Positions 41,837 through 51,284 are shown, counted from the stretch's first letter. The stretch: DNA of 64,000 nucleotides from DASXKD01 sp963707905 (GCA_963707905.1 CAVPSA010000041.1:7209-71208), one strand, 5' to 3'. Numbers and translations: made by a program. The notes: generated from the sequence alone by a model not told the origin.

Positions 41837-42574
41837 ATGATCCGGAAGTTCGCGGCGGAGTTCCTTGGCACGGCGATCCTGGTGTTCTTCGCCGTCGGGG
41901 TGGCCACGCTGATGTTCGGCTTCAAGTTCGCCGGCGCCAGCGAGGCAGCGGGGGTAGTGGCCACCGCCTTGGCGTTCGGCCTGACGCTGCTAGCGCTGGT
42001 GTACCTGATCGGGCCGGTATCCGGCAGCCATGTCAACCCGGCGGTGACGATCGGTGCGCTCCTCACCGGCCGCATCCCGCTCACCGAGGCGGTGGGTTAC
42101 TGGATCGCCCAGTTCGCTGGCGGGATCGCCGGTGCGCTGGCGCTGTGGGGAACGTTCAGCACGTCGCCCATGTACCACAGGACAGTCACCGGCCTGGGCA
42201 CCGACGGCTACGGCAGCGCATCGATGATCCACATCGGGGTTGGCGGGGCATTCATCTTCGAGACCGTTCTGACCGCCATCTTCGTCTTCGTCGTCCTGCG
42301 GGTGACTTCGGCGACGGCCAACGCGGCAACGGCTGCGATAGCCATCGGGCTGACCCTCGCGGTTGTTCATCTCGTCGGCATACCGATCACCGGCACCTCG
42401 GTGAACCCAGCGCGCAGCCTCGGCCCCGCCCTCGTCGTCGGCGGCACGGCCCTGAGCCAGGTGTGGCTGTTCATCGTGGCCCCCCTGGTGGGAGGGGTGC
42501 TCGCCGCGGGCCTGCACCGGCTGTTCTACCGCGAGGAAGGCACCGCGCTGGCCGCCGAAGCACAGCAACCCTGA
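41837..42574 (+). CDS. Aquaporin (MIP family, AqpZ-like)
   Basis: A 245-residue channel with six helices and both NPA boxes: SGSHVNPAVT and TGTSVNPARS. The arginine after the second NPA (NPAR) of the selectivity filter is present, and the TSVNPARS form is typical of water-selective AqpZ. ATG 41837 begins MIRKFAAEFLGT; an earlier GTG is less likely. Confidence 0.93.
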   Translation: MIRKFAAEFLGTAILVFFAVGVATLMFGFKFAGASEAAGVVATALAFGLTLLALVYLIGPVSGSHVNPAVTIGALLTGRIPLTEAVGYWIAQFAGGIAGALALWGTFSTSPMYHRTVTGLGTDGYGSASMIHIGVGGAFIFETVLTAIFVFVVLRVTSATANAATAAIAIGLTLAVVHLVGIPITGTSVNPARSLGPALVVGGTALSQVWLFIVAPLVGGVLAAGLHRLFYREEGTALAAEAQQP

Positions 42575-42641
42575 TCGAGGCGCGCGCCGTCTAGGCAGCC
42601 ACAGGCCGCGGCGCAGCGTGGGGGGGCCGTGAGGGGGGGCC

Positions 42642-45600
42642 ATGGGGCGTGCCTTGTACCGGATCGGTCACTCCTGCGCGGCGCACCCTCTGATCGTTCT
42701 GCTCGCCTGGATCGTGCTGGCCGTCGGGCTCGTCGGCGCCATGTCGAAGGCCGGCAGCATGACCACCAACGACCTGACTCTGCCGGGCACCCAGAGCCAG
42801 CAGGCCTCCGACCTGCTCGCGGAGAACTTCCCGCCGCAGCAGAACGGCTCCAACCCGATCGTGTTTCACGCCCGCAACGGCAAGATCACCGACACGGCTA
42901 ACAAGAACGCGGTGGAGGCCTCCTACAAGGCGCTGCTCAAGTCGCCCACCGTCTACTCGGCCACCGACCCGTTCGGCTCTTCCTCCTCGGCGCTGATCAG
43001 CACCGACGGCCGCACCACCTTCATCCCCGTGCTCTTGAAGATCAGCAACGGCCAGGTCACCGAGGCCCTCGCCCAGCGCATCTTCGATGCCACCGCGCCG
43101 GCCCAGAAGCAGGGCATCGAAGTCGCCGCGGGGGGAACCATCGGCAGCGCGCTGTCGCCCTCCCCGACGGAGAGCAGCGAGGTCGTGGGCCTGCTCACGG
43201 CGATGCTCATCCTCGCGCTCACCTTCGGAAGCTTCGTCGCGATGGGCCTGCCAATCCTCACCGCGGTCCTCGGCCTGGCTACCGCGCTGGGCACCATCGG
43301 CCTGCTCACCCATGTGTTCACGGTCCCGGTGGTGGGGCCCACCCTTGCCACCATGATCGGGCTTGGCGTCGGCATCGACTATTCGCTGTTCCTGGTCAAC
43401 AAGTACCGGGAGAACCTCGGCCACGGGCTTGACCGGCACGAGTCGATCGCCCGGGCCGTCGCGACGTCGGGCAGCGCCATCGTGTTCGCCGGCACCACCG
43501 TCATGATCGCGCTGGTGGCGCTGTCGGTCGCGGGCATCCCGCTCGTGGCGACGCTGGGATACGTCACCGCCATCGCCGTGTTCACGGCCGTTGCCGCTGC
43601 CATCTCGCTGCTTCCGGCCGTGCTGTCGCTGCTCGGAAGACACGTGTTCGGTGCCAGGCTGCCCGCCTTCCTCCGTCCTCGTCACAAGGGCGACGGCACC
43701 GGCTTCTGGAGCCGCTGGGCAGCCACGGTGACCCGGCATCCGTGGGCCTGCGGCGCCATCGCGCTGGCGATCCTCCTTCCCCTGATCATTCCGCTGTTCT
43801 CGCTGCACCTGGGCATGGAAGACATCGGTGTGACGCCGCAGGGCAGCACCGAGCGGCAAGCCTTCGACCTGATGTCTCAGGCGTTCGGCCCGGGGTACAA
43901 CGGCCCACTGCTCGTCGCGGTGAAACTGTCGCCGCCAGCGAAGGAAAGCCAGCAGTACCAAGATGAGTACGGCCAGGCCAAGTCACTGCAGTCGGACCTT
44001 CAGGCCAAGCAGACGTCGCTGACCGGCCAGTCCAATTCGCTGAAGGCCCAGCAGACCGCGCTCGAGCAGCAGCAGCAGCAACTGGAGAACCAGAAGGGAC
44101 AGCTCACCCAGCAGCAGGCGGCGCTGCTCGCGCAAAAGGAAGAGCTTCTCGCCGAGGAGAGCCAACTGCTGGCCCAAGAGGCGGCGCTCCGGCAGCAGCA
44201 GGCACAGCTTGAGCGGGAGAAGGCCGCGCTGGAGCAGCAAGGCGCGGCCGTCGCCGCGGGGATCAGGCAAAACCTGATCGAACGGGCCCGCCTCATGGCC
44301 GAACTGCGGGTGATCCTCGCCGCCGAGCAGCGGATCGAGGCGCAGCTCGCCGCGCACGACTGCGCCGCCGACCCGGACGAGCCGCCCTGCCCGCTGCTGC
44401 AGAAGCTGCTCGTGGCGGCGAAGCAGCGGGAGACGGCCGTCCGCGGCGCACTGGCGGCCAACGAGGCCCAACTGGCGCGCCTCAAGGGGCAGGCGGCCGC
44501 ACTGGCGCGGCAGGCACAGCAACTCCAGGCTCAGGCCGCTGAGCTGCAACGTCAGGCGGCCGCACTGCAGGCCAAGGGAACGGCGCTGCAGCAGCAGGCC
44601 GACGCGCTCGGCGCCCAGGGCACGTCGCTGCAGCAGCAGGCCGATTCGCTGCAAGCCCAGGGCGCGTCCTTGCAGCAACAGGCCAATTCGCTGCAGGCCC
44701 AGGGTGACAGCCTGAAGGCTCAGCAGCAGCAGGCGCAGAACGAGCAGAAACAGGCCCTGGCACTACAGCAGCAGCTCACCGACGAGCTCACCTATGCGGG
44801 CGGTGATGCCCGCGGTACCGACCCGCGGCTGGTCAAACTCCAGAACGCGCTTGGCACGCCGTCCGGCACGCTGAAGGTCTCGCCGCCAACGATCAACAAG
44901 AAGGGCGACGCGGTCACGTTCACCGTGATCCCCACCACCCGGCCCGCCGACATCGCGACCGCCAGCCTGGTCCAGCAACTGCGCACCTCGGTCGTCCCGC
45001 CCGCGACCAGCGACCCCGCCCACGCCAGCATCACCGCCTACGTCGGCGGTGTCACGGCAGGCAACGTCGACCTGGCCAGCAAGATCTCCGCCAAGCTCTT
45101 CGAGGTCATCGCCGTGGTCCTGGCGCTGAGCTTCCTGCTGCTGCTCATCGCCTTCCGCTCGCTGCTCATTCCGCTGCAAGCCGCCGTCACCAACCTGCTG
45201 TGCGTGGGTGCCGCGTTCGGCGTGCTGACCGCGACCTTCCAGTGGGGCTGGGGACTGAGCCTGATCGGCCTGCCGAGCCCCTATGGCACGGTGCCCATCG
45301 CCAGCTATGTGCCGCTGATGATGTTCGCCGCGCTGTTCGGGCTGTCGATGGACTACGAGGTGTTCCTCGTCAGCCAGATCGCCCAGCACCACGCCGCCGG
45401 TGAGGAGCCCAGGCAGGCCATCCGTTCCGGGGTCACCGCGGCGGCGAAGGTTATCGCCGCCGCCGCCATCATCATGATTGCGGTGTTCGGCAGCTTCATC
45501 ATCAACGCCGATCCCACCATCAAGCAGTTTGGCGTCGGGCTGTCGGTCGCGGTCCTGCTCGCGGGGACCATGGTGCTGCTGCTCGCGCCCGCACTTCTGG

Positions 45601-45815
45601 TGCTCTTCGGGCGCTGGACGTGGGCATTGCCACGATGGCTGGCGCGGGTGATCCCCCACGTCGACGTCGAAGGTGAAAGCGCGCTGCGGGAGCCAGCCGA
45701 GGTACCTGTCCCGGCCCAGGCGGAGGCGCCGCGTGCGGAGGCGCCGCGTGCGGAGGCGCCGCGTGCGGAGGCGCCGGCCTCGCCGGCCGAGAGCCGCGAA
45801 AGGGATGCTCAATGA
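42642..45815 (+). CDS. MMPL-family RND exporter with long coiled-coil insert
   Basis: 1057 residues. Two MMPL transmembrane blocks (GVGIDYSLFLVNKYRENLGH and FGLSMDYEVFLVSQIAQHH carry the proton-relay motifs) flank the porter domains. Between about residues 445 and 720 the second porter domain contains a Gln/Ala/Leu-rich coiled coil, with a turn near 570-585 (HDCAADPDEPPCPL) holding two cysteines. It would form a long antiparallel hairpin reaching out from the membrane. Near its end three 14-residue units repeat exactly in DNA register. The C-terminus has AEAPR repeats. ATGA overlap with the next lipoprotein gene. Confidence 0.92.
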   Translation: MGRALYRIGHSCAAHPLIVLLAWIVLAVGLVGAMSKAGSMTTNDLTLPGTQSQQASDLLAENFPPQQNGSNPIVFHARNGKITDTANKNAVEASYKALLKSPTVYSATDPFGSSSSALISTDGRTTFIPVLLKISNGQVTEALAQRIFDATAPAQKQGIEVAAGGTIGSALSPSPTESSEVVGLLTAMLILALTFGSFVAMGLPILTAVLGLATALGTIGLLTHVFTVPVVGPTLATMIGLGVGIDYSLFLVNKYRENLGHGLDRHESIARAVATSGSAIVFAGTTVMIALVALSVAGIPLVATLGYVTAIAVFTAVAAAISLLPAVLSLLGRHVFGARLPAFLRPRHKGDGTGFWSRWAATVTRHPWACGAIALAILLPLIIPLFSLHLGMEDIGVTPQGSTERQAFDLMSQAFGPGYNGPLLVAVKLSPPAKESQQYQDEYGQAKSLQSDLQAKQTSLTGQSNSLKAQQTALEQQQQQLENQKGQLTQQQAALLAQKEELLAEESQLLAQEAALRQQQAQLEREKAALEQQGAAVAAGIRQNLIERARLMAELRVILAAEQRIEAQLAAHDCAADPDEPPCPLLQKLLVAAKQRETAVRGALAANEAQLARLKGQAAALARQAQQLQAQAAELQRQAAALQAKGTALQQQADALGAQGTSLQQQADSLQAQGASLQQQANSLQAQGDSLKAQQQQAQNEQKQALALQQQLTDELTYAGGDARGTDPRLVKLQNALGTPSGTLKVSPPTINKKGDAVTFTVIPTTRPADIATASLVQQLRTSVVPPATSDPAHASITAYVGGVTAGNVDLASKISAKLFEVIAVVLALSFLLLLIAFRSLLIPLQAAVTNLLCVGAAFGVLTATFQWGWGLSLIGLPSPYGTVPIASYVPLMMFAALFGLSMDYEVFLVSQIAQHHAAGEEPRQAIRSGVTAAAKVIAAAAIIMIAVFGSFIINADPTIKQFGVGLSVAVLLAGTMVLLLAPALLVLFGRWTWALPRWLARVIPHVDVEGESALREPAEVPVPAQAEAPRAEAPRAEAPRAEAPASPAESRERDAQ
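44586..44711 (+). repeat. Three 42-bp tandem repeats within the coiled coil
   Basis: Units starting at 44586, 44628 and 44670 each encode LQQQA(D/N)xLxAQGxS, two heptads. The next unit (44712) is diverged. The repeat length equals two heptads, so unit gain or loss would change coil length without breaking the frame. Confidence 0.85.
45720..45774 (+). repeat. 15-bp tandem repeat in the MMPL C-terminal tail
   Basis: GCGGAGGCGCCGCGT is repeated 3.7 times (45720, 45735, 45750, partial 45765), encoding AEAPR units in the cytosolic tail. It is a coding minisatellite, not a CRISPR, and is prone to length change. Confidence 0.9.
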
Positions 45816-46408
45816 TGCGGCGCGGTGCCTCGAACAGCAGCACGAGGGCAGCGATCGCAGCGGCGGCCGGCCGGATGGCGCCCGGCAGGAGCGTGGCGAT
45901 CATCACCACGGGGCTGGTGCTGGCCGCGCTGGCGGGCTGCTCCTCGTCACAGGCGCAGCCAGGCAAGACCCAGCCAGCCTTCACGAGCTCAGGTCCTGGC
46001 CCGGTGGGAACGACCTTCTCCGTGAGTGACAGCAGCGGCACCAAGGTCGACGTCACCGTCCAGAAGGTGATCGACCCGGCCAGCGGCGCCAATAAATACA
46101 GCAAACCGGCTTCGGGTAAGCATTTCGTCGGCGTCCAGTTGCGGGTGAAGAACGCCGCGACGGCCACCTACCAGAACAACGCCAACAACGAGGCGGCGAT
46201 CGTTCTGTCGAACGGGAAGACCCGAGACGCCGACTACAACCCCATCGCCGGCTGCGCCAACTTCGACAACGGGCAGATCAAGCTGGCGAGCGGCAAGTCA
46301 AGCACCGGATGCGTGACTTTCCAGGTACCCAACGGCGACAAGGTCACCACGGTGCGGTATGGCAACACGGTGTTCCCTGGGACCGCCGCCGAATGGCGGC
46401 TGCCCTGA
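45812..46408 (+). CDS. DUF4352-type lipoprotein coupled to the MMPL exporter
   Basis: 198 residues. Long n-region, hydrophobic stretch and lipobox LAALAGCSS (Cys about 43), then a beta-sandwich of the DUF4352 type (TFSVSDSSGTKVDVTVQKV ... KHFVGVQLRVKNAA). The start lies in the ATGATG that overlaps the MMPL stop, so the two are co-translated. Position and fold suggest an accessory subunit, comparable in role to MmpS next to MmpL, contacting the coiled-coil insert. That partnership is inference. Confidence 0.85.
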   Translation: MMRRGASNSSTRAAIAAAAGRMAPGRSVAIITTGLVLAALAGCSSSQAQPGKTQPAFTSSGPGPVGTTFSVSDSSGTKVDVTVQKVIDPASGANKYSKPASGKHFVGVQLRVKNAATATYQNNANNEAAIVLSNGKTRDADYNPIAGCANFDNGQIKLASGKSSTGCVTFQVPNGDKVTTVRYGNTVFPGTAAEWRLP

Positions 46409-46436
46409 TCGCGGACCGCCTGGGCCGCCCCGCGGC

Positions 46437-48803
46437 CTATTGGCCCGGGTCCACCGCGGCAACGAGTTCCAGGATGCGAGCGGGCGGCAGGTGCTGCTCA
46501 TAGATCCGCACGCCGAAGGGCGAGAGCGCGTCCTCGATCGCGTTCACCACCGTGGGCGGCGCGACGATCATGCCACCCTCGCCCACGCCGCGGAAGTTGA
46601 CGTCGGCGTCGAGGGGCACGGTCTCGAGGTGCGCTATCTCGATGCGGGGAACATCACAGGCGGTCGGCACCAGGTAGTCCATGAACGTGGCTGACTGGCA
46701 GTTGCCGTCCTCGTCATACGCCGATCGTTCGAGCAGCACCGCGCCGATGCCCTGGGCGACTCCGCCCCGGATCTGACCCTCGACGATGGCGGGGTTGATG
46801 AGCGCTCCGCAATCCTCGGCGACGACGTACCGCTCCACCGTCACAATGCCGGTCTCGACGTCGACTTCGACGATGGCGCAGTGACTGCCGCCGGACCATC
46901 CTCCTTCGCCGCCGTCGAACGCGGCCTCGACTTCGAGATCAGCGTCCACGCCGGAACCGAACTGGCCCGCTGCCGCACGCCGCGCGACCTCGCCCACCGC
47001 GATGGCACTCGCCGGGTCACCGCGCACCCCGACCTGGCCATCGATGATCTGGAGGTCCCGGGCGCTGGCTTCCATGAGATGTGCCGCGAAATCGAGCACC
47101 TTGGCCTTGAGCTGCCGCGCGCCGTGCAGGGCCACGCCTCCGGTCATGGTGGCCGACCGGCTGCCGCCGGTCAGTCCGAACGGGACGACGTCGGTGTCGC
47201 CGACCACAACGCGGACCTGCTCGAACGGCACGCCGAACTCGTCGGCGGCGATCTGGGCAAGGGTCGTCTGATGGCTCTGGCCGTGCGGCATCTGGCCGGT
47301 GAACAGCGCAACGATGCCGTCTTCTTCGAGCCGCAGGCGCATGGACTCGATGCCCAGCGGGCCGCTGGGCCCCCCCGGTTCGCGCGGGCCGGGAGCGGCC
47401 TCGATGAACGTTGCCACGCCGATGCCGAGGTAACGACCCCGGACTCGTGCGTCGGCCTGCCGGCGCCGGAACGCGGGAAAGTCCACGAGCTGGGCGATCC
47501 GCTCCAGTGACTCTCTCGTGGTGACTCCAGCCAGCGGACGCCCGGTAATCATGACGGCTGGCGGATCGGTGCGCGGGGCGACGTTACGCAGCCGGATCTC
47601 GAGCGGATCGAGGCCAAGATCCTTCGCGATGAGATCGAGGACGCGTTCCCGCATGAACGTCTCGGATGCCCACGGGCCGCGATAGGCGACGTACGATGCC
47701 TTGTTCGTCGTCACCGCGGTCGACTCGAAGCCCAGGGCCGCGAGCTTGTACGGGCCCGGCAGCATCGCCCTGACGGTTTCCGGAACCGTCACGCCCAAGC
47801 CTGGGTATGCGCCGGTATCGATGACCATCTTCACGTCCAGCCCGAGCAGATCACCGTCGTTGCTGACGGCAGCCCGGACGTCGAAGCTCTCCTCGCGTGC
47901 CTGCCCTGACGAGGTGAGGTTTTCGCTGCGGTCCTCTACCCACTTGACCGGCCGGCCGAGATGGCGCGACGCGCCCGCAACCGCGAGCTCTTCGCGTGAT
48001 GCGCCGATCTTCAGGCCGAACGAGCCGCCGATATCGCCGGCCAGGACGCGCACCTTGTCCTGCTCCATGCCGAGGCGCATGGCGATGGCGATCTTGCTGA
48101 CGTGGACGCTCTGCGTTGCCGCGTGTACCGTCATGACGCCAAGGTCGGCGTTGTAGCTCGCGACGCAGCCGCGTCCCTCCATGGGCACGTTCTGGTGGCG
48201 GTGCACGTCGATGCGGACGTCGAAGATCCGGTCAGCGCCCGCGAACGTAGCTGCGACGTCACCGAACTCGCTGCGCGAGTGCGGGAGGGCGATGTTGTCA
48301 CCCAGATTGGTGAACAGCGGCGGGCTGCCCGGGTCGAGTGCGAAGGACGCGTTCGTGACCGGAGGCAGGTCGTCGTACTCCACCTCGACAAGCTCGCAGC
48401 CGTCCTCGGCGAGGTAACGGCTCTCGGCGATGACGACCGCGACTGGATCGCCCGCGAACCGCACCTTGTCGGTCGCAAGCAGGGTGAACTCCGGGGTTGG
48501 CCCCGACCAGCCCAGCAGCGCCATCAGCGCATCCGGCCCCGGGACCGTCATCGCTTCCAGTTCCGCTCCGGTGAGCACCGCGGCGACTCCGGGCAGCGCC
48601 CGTGCCGCCGAGACATCGACCGAGAGCACCCTGGCGTGAGCCAGCGGCGAGCGCACGAACGCGGCGTGCAGCATCCCCGGCAGCTTGATGTCGTCGACGT
48701 ACCGGCCCGCGCCGGTAAGGATGCGCGGGTCCTCCGAACGCTTGATGCTGGCGCCGGTGTAGCGCTCAGCCGCAATTGCTGCCAAGGTTGCTCCCTTGCT
48801 CAA
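46437..48803 (-). CDS. Molybdenum hydroxylase large subunit (CoxL/XDH family)
   Basis: A 788-residue molybdopterin-cytosine-dinucleotide subunit. Moco motifs include GGSFGLKIGAS, YRGPWASETFMRE, GQMPHGQSHQTTLAQI and the catalytic-Glu region GVGEGGMIVAPPTV. The active-site loop is AYRGPW, not the AYxCSFR of true CO dehydrogenase, so CO oxidation is not supported; an aldehyde, purine or N-heterocycle is more likely. TTG 48803 overlaps the small-subunit stop (TTGA). Last gene of a leftward medium-small-large operon. Confidence 0.9.
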   Translation of the reverse strand: MSKGATLAAIAAERYTGASIKRSEDPRILTGAGRYVDDIKLPGMLHAAFVRSPLAHARVLSVDVSAARALPGVAAVLTGAELEAMTVPGPDALMALLGWSGPTPEFTLLATDKVRFAGDPVAVVIAESRYLAEDGCELVEVEYDDLPPVTNASFALDPGSPPLFTNLGDNIALPHSRSEFGDVAATFAGADRIFDVRIDVHRHQNVPMEGRGCVASYNADLGVMTVHAATQSVHVSKIAIAMRLGMEQDKVRVLAGDIGGSFGLKIGASREELAVAGASRHLGRPVKWVEDRSENLTSSGQAREESFDVRAAVSNDGDLLGLDVKMVIDTGAYPGLGVTVPETVRAMLPGPYKLAALGFESTAVTTNKASYVAYRGPWASETFMRERVLDLIAKDLGLDPLEIRLRNVAPRTDPPAVMITGRPLAGVTTRESLERIAQLVDFPAFRRRQADARVRGRYLGIGVATFIEAAPGPREPGGPSGPLGIESMRLRLEEDGIVALFTGQMPHGQSHQTTLAQIAADEFGVPFEQVRVVVGDTDVVPFGLTGGSRSATMTGGVALHGARQLKAKVLDFAAHLMEASARDLQIIDGQVGVRGDPASAIAVGEVARRAAAGQFGSGVDADLEVEAAFDGGEGGWSGGSHCAIVEVDVETGIVTVERYVVAEDCGALINPAIVEGQIRGGVAQGIGAVLLERSAYDEDGNCQSATFMDYLVPTACDVPRIEIAHLETVPLDADVNFRGVGEGGMIVAPPTVVNAIEDALSPFGVRIYEQHLPPARILELVAAVDPGQ

Positions 48804-49300
48804 GGCTCACGGTTGGGCGGGGCGGCGGGGTCGGGGCTAGCACTGCGTTCGGCGGCCAGCAGGACGCCATCGATGATGCTCTGGTAGCCGGTGCACCGGC
48901 AGATGTTGCCGGACAGCGCTTCGCGGATCTGCTGCTCGCCGGCGTCAGGGTGATCGCTGAGGAACGCGAAAGCCTGCATGACCATCCCGGGGGTGCAGAA
49001 ACCGCACTGGAAGCTGTGCGAATCCCACATCGCCTGCTGCAGTGTGCCGAGCCCGCCGTCAGGTGCCAGGCCCTCGATCGTCGTGACCTCGCTGCCGGCG
49101 GCCTGGACCGCCAGCATCAGGCACGAGCGCACCGCCCGGCCGTCGACGATGACCGTGCACGCACCGCAGACCCCGTGCTCGCAGCCGAGATGGGTGCCGG
49201 TGAGATTGAGGTCGTCCCGCAGGAAGTCCGCCAGCGTCTTGCGCGCCTCCGGCGAGCCCGTGCACGCCGCGCCATTGACCCTCAGGGTGATGTCCACCAT
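48800..49300 (-). CDS. Molybdenum hydroxylase 2Fe-2S subunit (CoxS-like)
   Basis: 166 residues with two 2Fe-2S sites: the plant-type GCEHGVCGACTV...SCLML and the helical CGFCTPGMVM...GNICRCTGY. It passes electrons from the Mo centre to the FAD subunit. ATG 49300 begins MVDITLRVNG; the frame open upstream lies inside the FAD-subunit gene. Its TGA overlaps the TTG of the large subunit. Confidence 0.93.
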   Translation of the reverse strand: MVDITLRVNGAACTGSPEARKTLADFLRDDLNLTGTHLGCEHGVCGACTVIVDGRAVRSCLMLAVQAAGSEVTTIEGLAPDGGLGTLQQAMWDSHSFQCGFCTPGMVMQAFAFLSDHPDAGEQQIREALSGNICRCTGYQSIIDGVLLAAERSASPDPAAPPNREP

Positions 49301-49304
49301 CGCC

Positions 49305-50177
49305 TCACTGCCTCTCGCCGGCGTTGTCCGCGGCCGCTCGCAGGCCGCGGCGCACCAAAGCGGCCGCGACCTTCTTCCGGTAGTCCGCCGACCCGTGCAG
49401 GTCGGCTGGCGGGTCGATATCGCCGGTCGCACGGCGGGCTGCCGCATCGAACAACTCGGCCGACGGGCTCTCGCCGACCAGGAGATCCTCCGCGTCGACT
49501 GCCCGGACCGGCACATCGGAAAGTCCCGCAAACGCCAGCCGGGCATCGCTGATCGCGCCCCCGGAAAGCGTCAGTGATGCCGCCAGGCCAACAATGGCGA
49601 AGTCACCGTGGCGGCGGGCGACCTCCTGGAAGCTGACCCCCGTGCCCGGTGCCGCGGCCGGGAAGCGCACCTCCACGAGCAGCTCGTCGGGGCCGCGTGA
49701 CGTCGTGAGGTATCCCTCGAACCACTCCGCCGCCGGGACAACCCGTTCGCCCGACGGGCCACGCACCACGAACTCGGCATCGAGCGCCCGGGCGACGGCC
49801 GGCAGCTCGGCCGCCGGGTCGGCATGCGCCAGGCTGCCTCCTATCGTGCCGCGGCTGCGGATTGCCTCATGACCGATCAATGGCAGCGCAGCCGCCAGCA
49901 ACGGCACGGCATCGGTGACGGTGCCGGATTCCTCGGCAACGTAATCCCGCGTCATGGCGCCTACCGCCACCCAGCCGTCTGCGGCCGACACCCCGGACAG
50001 CTCAGCTATGCCGTTGATGTCGATGAGCACCGCCGGGTTCGCCAGCCGCAGCGCCAGCAGCGGGATCAGGCTCTGGCCGCCGGCCAGCACGCTCGCCTCG
50101 TCCTGGTGCTCAGCCAGCAATTCCACGGCTTCGGAAACGGTCTTGGGCGCCTCATAGTCCACAAGAGGCAGTTTCAT
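49305..50177 (-). CDS. Molybdenum hydroxylase FAD subunit (CoxM-like)
   Basis: 290 residues with the VAO-type FAD fold: AGGQSLIPLLALR and TIGGSLAHADPAAELPA are the two pyrophosphate-contact loops. CO_deh_flav_C region at about 175-275. First gene of the operon, five bases before the small-subunit start. Electron acceptor unknown. Confidence 0.93.
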   Translation of the reverse strand: MKLPLVDYEAPKTVSEAVELLAEHQDEASVLAGGQSLIPLLALRLANPAVLIDINGIAELSGVSAADGWVAVGAMTRDYVAEESGTVTDAVPLLAAALPLIGHEAIRSRGTIGGSLAHADPAAELPAVARALDAEFVVRGPSGERVVPAAEWFEGYLTTSRGPDELLVEVRFPAAAPGTGVSFQEVARRHGDFAIVGLAASLTLSGGAISDARLAFAGLSDVPVRAVDAEDLLVGESPSAELFDAAARRATGDIDPPADLHGSADYRKKVAAALVRRGLRAAADNAGERQ

Positions 50178-50447
50178 CAGCGGCCCTTCGATCCGGCAGG
50201 CTATCTACGCCAAGTCCACCACAAGCGCTGCGGCTGGCTGTCAGCGGCACCCGCGCGCCGCGCGGCCGAAGGGGCGATCGATGCCAGGCAAGGGCATATC
50301 ACGGGGCGCTGGGGCGGCCAGCGCGGGAGATCGACGTGGCGTAGCCGTACCTGTCTGTTGAGTAATTCCGGCCCGGTGGCGGGTGGGTGTGGTGCAGCCT
50401 TGTGCACCAACAGCACCCGGCCCCAGTGCCAGACGAGGGGGGCGATC

Positions 50448-51260
50448 GTGTCCACCGCGCGCGTGCGGCACTCCAAGTCTTCCCCGGCGCGGTCCGGCGT
50501 GGCGGCTCAGCGCCGTACGCGGTCACCCGCCAGGCCCGCGGGGCGGGGCACCTTCGCCCTGGTCGCGGCGATGGGTGTGGCGAGCGTGGTCGCGGTGGCC
50601 TGCACCTGGGCTGGCGCGGCTGAGATGCGGGCGCAGGCGCCACCCTGGGCGGGGATGTGGCTGGCGAAGGCCGTCGGCGGGGTGGCGGCGTGGCCGGCAA
50701 CCTGGGCCGGCCGGCCCCAGATCGTCAGCGCCGCCGTCGCCGACCGCCCCGGGGGCAGCTACCGTGACCCGCTGCGCGGGGTCAGCGGGCTGGTTGCCGA
50801 GCGCATCGACGACGGCGTCGACTTCGCCGGGACAGGACCGGTCTTTGCCCTCGGCGACGCGGTCGTCACCGGCGCCGCCGGGGACAACTTCGGCTGGCCC
50901 GGCGGCGGATGGATCACCTACCGGCTTACCAGCGGACCGGGGGCGGGGCTGATGGTCTACGTGGCAGAGGACATCATCCCGGCCGTCGTGGCCGGCCAGC
51001 GTGTGTCGGCCGCCACCGTGCTCGGCACCATGTTCGACGGCGGCGACGGCATCGAAACCGGCTGGGCGCAGCCGAGCGGCCTGTCCGCCGAATCGGAACT
51101 CCCGCAAGCCGGCGCCATCGGCGGACTCGGCCCGTTCCCGACCAGGATCGGGGTCAACTTCGACGAACTGCTCCAGTCGCTGGGGGTGCCCGGCGCGCCC
51201 AACCGCGCCCAGCCCCCGCACGGGCTTCTCCCGGCCGGCTACCCAGCCAGCCGGGGATAG
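50448..51260 (+). CDS. Membrane-anchored M23/lysostaphin-like protein, probably non-catalytic
   Basis: 270 residues from GTG 50448, preceded by GAGGGGGG. One membrane helix at about residues 33-54 (LVAAMGVASVVAVACTW) is followed by an outside domain. The segment RIDDGVDFAGTGPVFALGDA ... FGWPGGGWITYRL ... MVYVAEDI resembles the LytM/M23 barrel, but the H-x-x-x-D and H-x-H zinc ligands are not there. It may bind a cell-wall or phage-tail ligand rather than cut it. Confidence 0.65.
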   Translation: MSTARVRHSKSSPARSGVAAQRRTRSPARPAGRGTFALVAAMGVASVVAVACTWAGAAEMRAQAPPWAGMWLAKAVGGVAAWPATWAGRPQIVSAAVADRPGGSYRDPLRGVSGLVAERIDDGVDFAGTGPVFALGDAVVTGAAGDNFGWPGGGWITYRLTSGPGAGLMVYVAEDIIPAVVAGQRVSAATVLGTMFDGGDGIETGWAQPSGLSAESELPQAGAIGGLGPFPTRIGVNFDELLQSLGVPGAPNRAQPPHGLLPAGYPASRG

Positions 51261-51284
51261 CTGGCCAGGGCAGGGACGGCCGGA

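Noticed and set aside
44586..45774. CRISPR array
   Set aside because: The 42-bp and 15-bp repeats are contiguous, in frame and encode coil and AEAPR units; there are no spacers and no cas genes.
46437..48803. True aerobic CO dehydrogenase
   Set aside because: The AYxCSFR loop of form I enzymes is absent (AYRGPW).
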